From Actinophytocola xanthii (GTDB lineage: Bacteria; Actinomycetota; Actinomycetes; Mycobacteriales; Pseudonocardiaceae): a stretch of 64,000 bases of DNA. The notes below the pieces were generated by a model. The model was not told the origin of the DNA. It saw only the letters and a program-made list of their open reading frames with translations, and did no database searches. The stretch is from contig NZ_MSIE01000015.1 in assembly GCF_001921205.1 (NCBI RefSeq), forward strand, positions 112,680 through 176,679, given 5' to 3'. This document shows, in pieces, positions 63,646-64,000 of the stretch. Both the position numbers and the translations under genes were made by a program. Each line of letters starts with the position of its first letter. Position 1 is the stretch's first letter.

Positions 63646-63962
63646 CGGCGATGCTGGTGGCCAGCACCTCGGGGATGTCGACCCATGACGGTGGGGTGAA
63701 GCGTGCCTGGCGTTGGTCGGGAACGAGTCCTGATCGGATCGTGCGTTCGAGGCGACCGGCTCACCCGGCGATCGTCTCGGTTGAGGTTTTCACGCAGGCC
63801 CAACTGCAGCGGCGTTCGCACGCGGCCGGCGGGATGCGGGGTATGGCGAAGTTGGAGCGCAGTCGAACCGTGGGGCAGCGGCCGTACCTACTGCGCGGCT
63901 TGGTGCGATGCGGACTCTGCGGCCGGAAGATGCAGGGCCCGACGATTCGGGAAGGTACTTAG
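63640..63962 (+). pseudogene. Serine recombinase middle-region relic
   Basis: The frame reads DRIVRSRRPAHPAIVSVEVF, TQAQLQRRSHAAGGMRGMAK and YLLRGLVRCGLCGRKMQGPT, the recombinase domain and the first half of its zinc ribbon (CGLCGRKMQG). It stops at 63962, before the second Cys pair. It truncates the 5' end of the LanKC relic. The last 38 bases of the window (63,963-64,000) look like the start of another element but cannot be assigned. Confidence 0.75.
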
Positions 63963-64000
63963 AACGTGTTTGAGATCTTGGTCGGCGTGGCTGGTTGATC

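Overview
The window is high-GC actinomycete DNA (GC-rich third codon positions, GTG and TTG starts, GGAGG ribosome sites). The gene set (FG-GAP metalloprotease, EccA-like AAA protein, membrane Hsp70, many serine-recombinase relics, a clavaminate-synthase-like oxygenase) fits a large secondary-metabolite-producing genome of the order Pseudonocardiales. That placement is inference; there is no rRNA gene to confirm it.

Layout. 0-11.4 kb is a signalling and assembly block: the tail of a possible ADP-ribosyltransferase, an unknown protein, a 1,022-residue beta-helix protein with two CbxX/EccA-type AAA domains, a divergent membrane-anchored Hsp70, a kinase-like stub, a NarL-type response regulator, a kinase-like protein without its histidine, an intact NarL-type sensor kinase, an unknown protein and an ECF sigma factor. 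11.4-15.4 kb holds a TetR regulator plus mobile-element debris, including a complete IS982-family element sitting between two pieces of a serine recombinase gene. 15.4-19.8 kb holds a LuxR-type regulator divergent from a large secreted metzincin-like protein with six tandem repeats, closed by a strong hairpin. 19.8-22.1 kb is debris: a recombinase tail and two broken methyltransferases.

22.2-35.6 kb is a sugar-utilisation island: a broken GH36 alpha-galactosidase behind a LacI-type palindrome, a secreted retaining glycosidase with three carbohydrate-binding modules, a broken LuxR-type regulator, a GntR regulator, and a tight divergent operon of GatZ/KbaZ-family protein, AgaS-like isomerase, BadF-type kinase, DMT permease and a Tat-exported GH36-like glycosidase. 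The simplest reading is import of a galactose-type amino sugar, phosphorylation, isomerisation to tagatose-6-phosphate and 4-epimerisation to fructose-6-phosphate.

35.6-50.6 kb alternates housekeeping genes (MpaB-family oxygenase, HPF/RaiA, DEAD-box helicase, SMP-30-like protein under a CebR-type box, SDR and MarR pair) with dense debris of recombinases, integrases, IS5, aldehyde dehydrogenase, haem peroxidase, sortase and a VanX-like peptidase. 51.0-61.4 kb looks like an orphan biosynthetic cluster: MFS exporter, tandem GNAT protein, PLP decarboxylase, a homocitrate-synthase-like enzyme with aconitase-like large and small subunits, a divergent iron/2-oxoglutarate oxygenase, a PaaK-like adenylating ligase and an FAH-family protein. 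61.5-64 kb holds two tiny genes, a decayed class III lanthipeptide synthetase and another recombinase fragment.

The palindrome GGGATATCCC occurs three times, each time just upstream of a gene or divergent gene pair (sensor stub/Hsp70, sigma factor, oxygenase/homocitrate-synthase-like). It is the best hint of a regulatory link across the window. Frameshifts are confined to the mobile-element-rich patches, which argues for real decay rather than poor sequencing. All family names come from reading the translated sequence; no database search was run.
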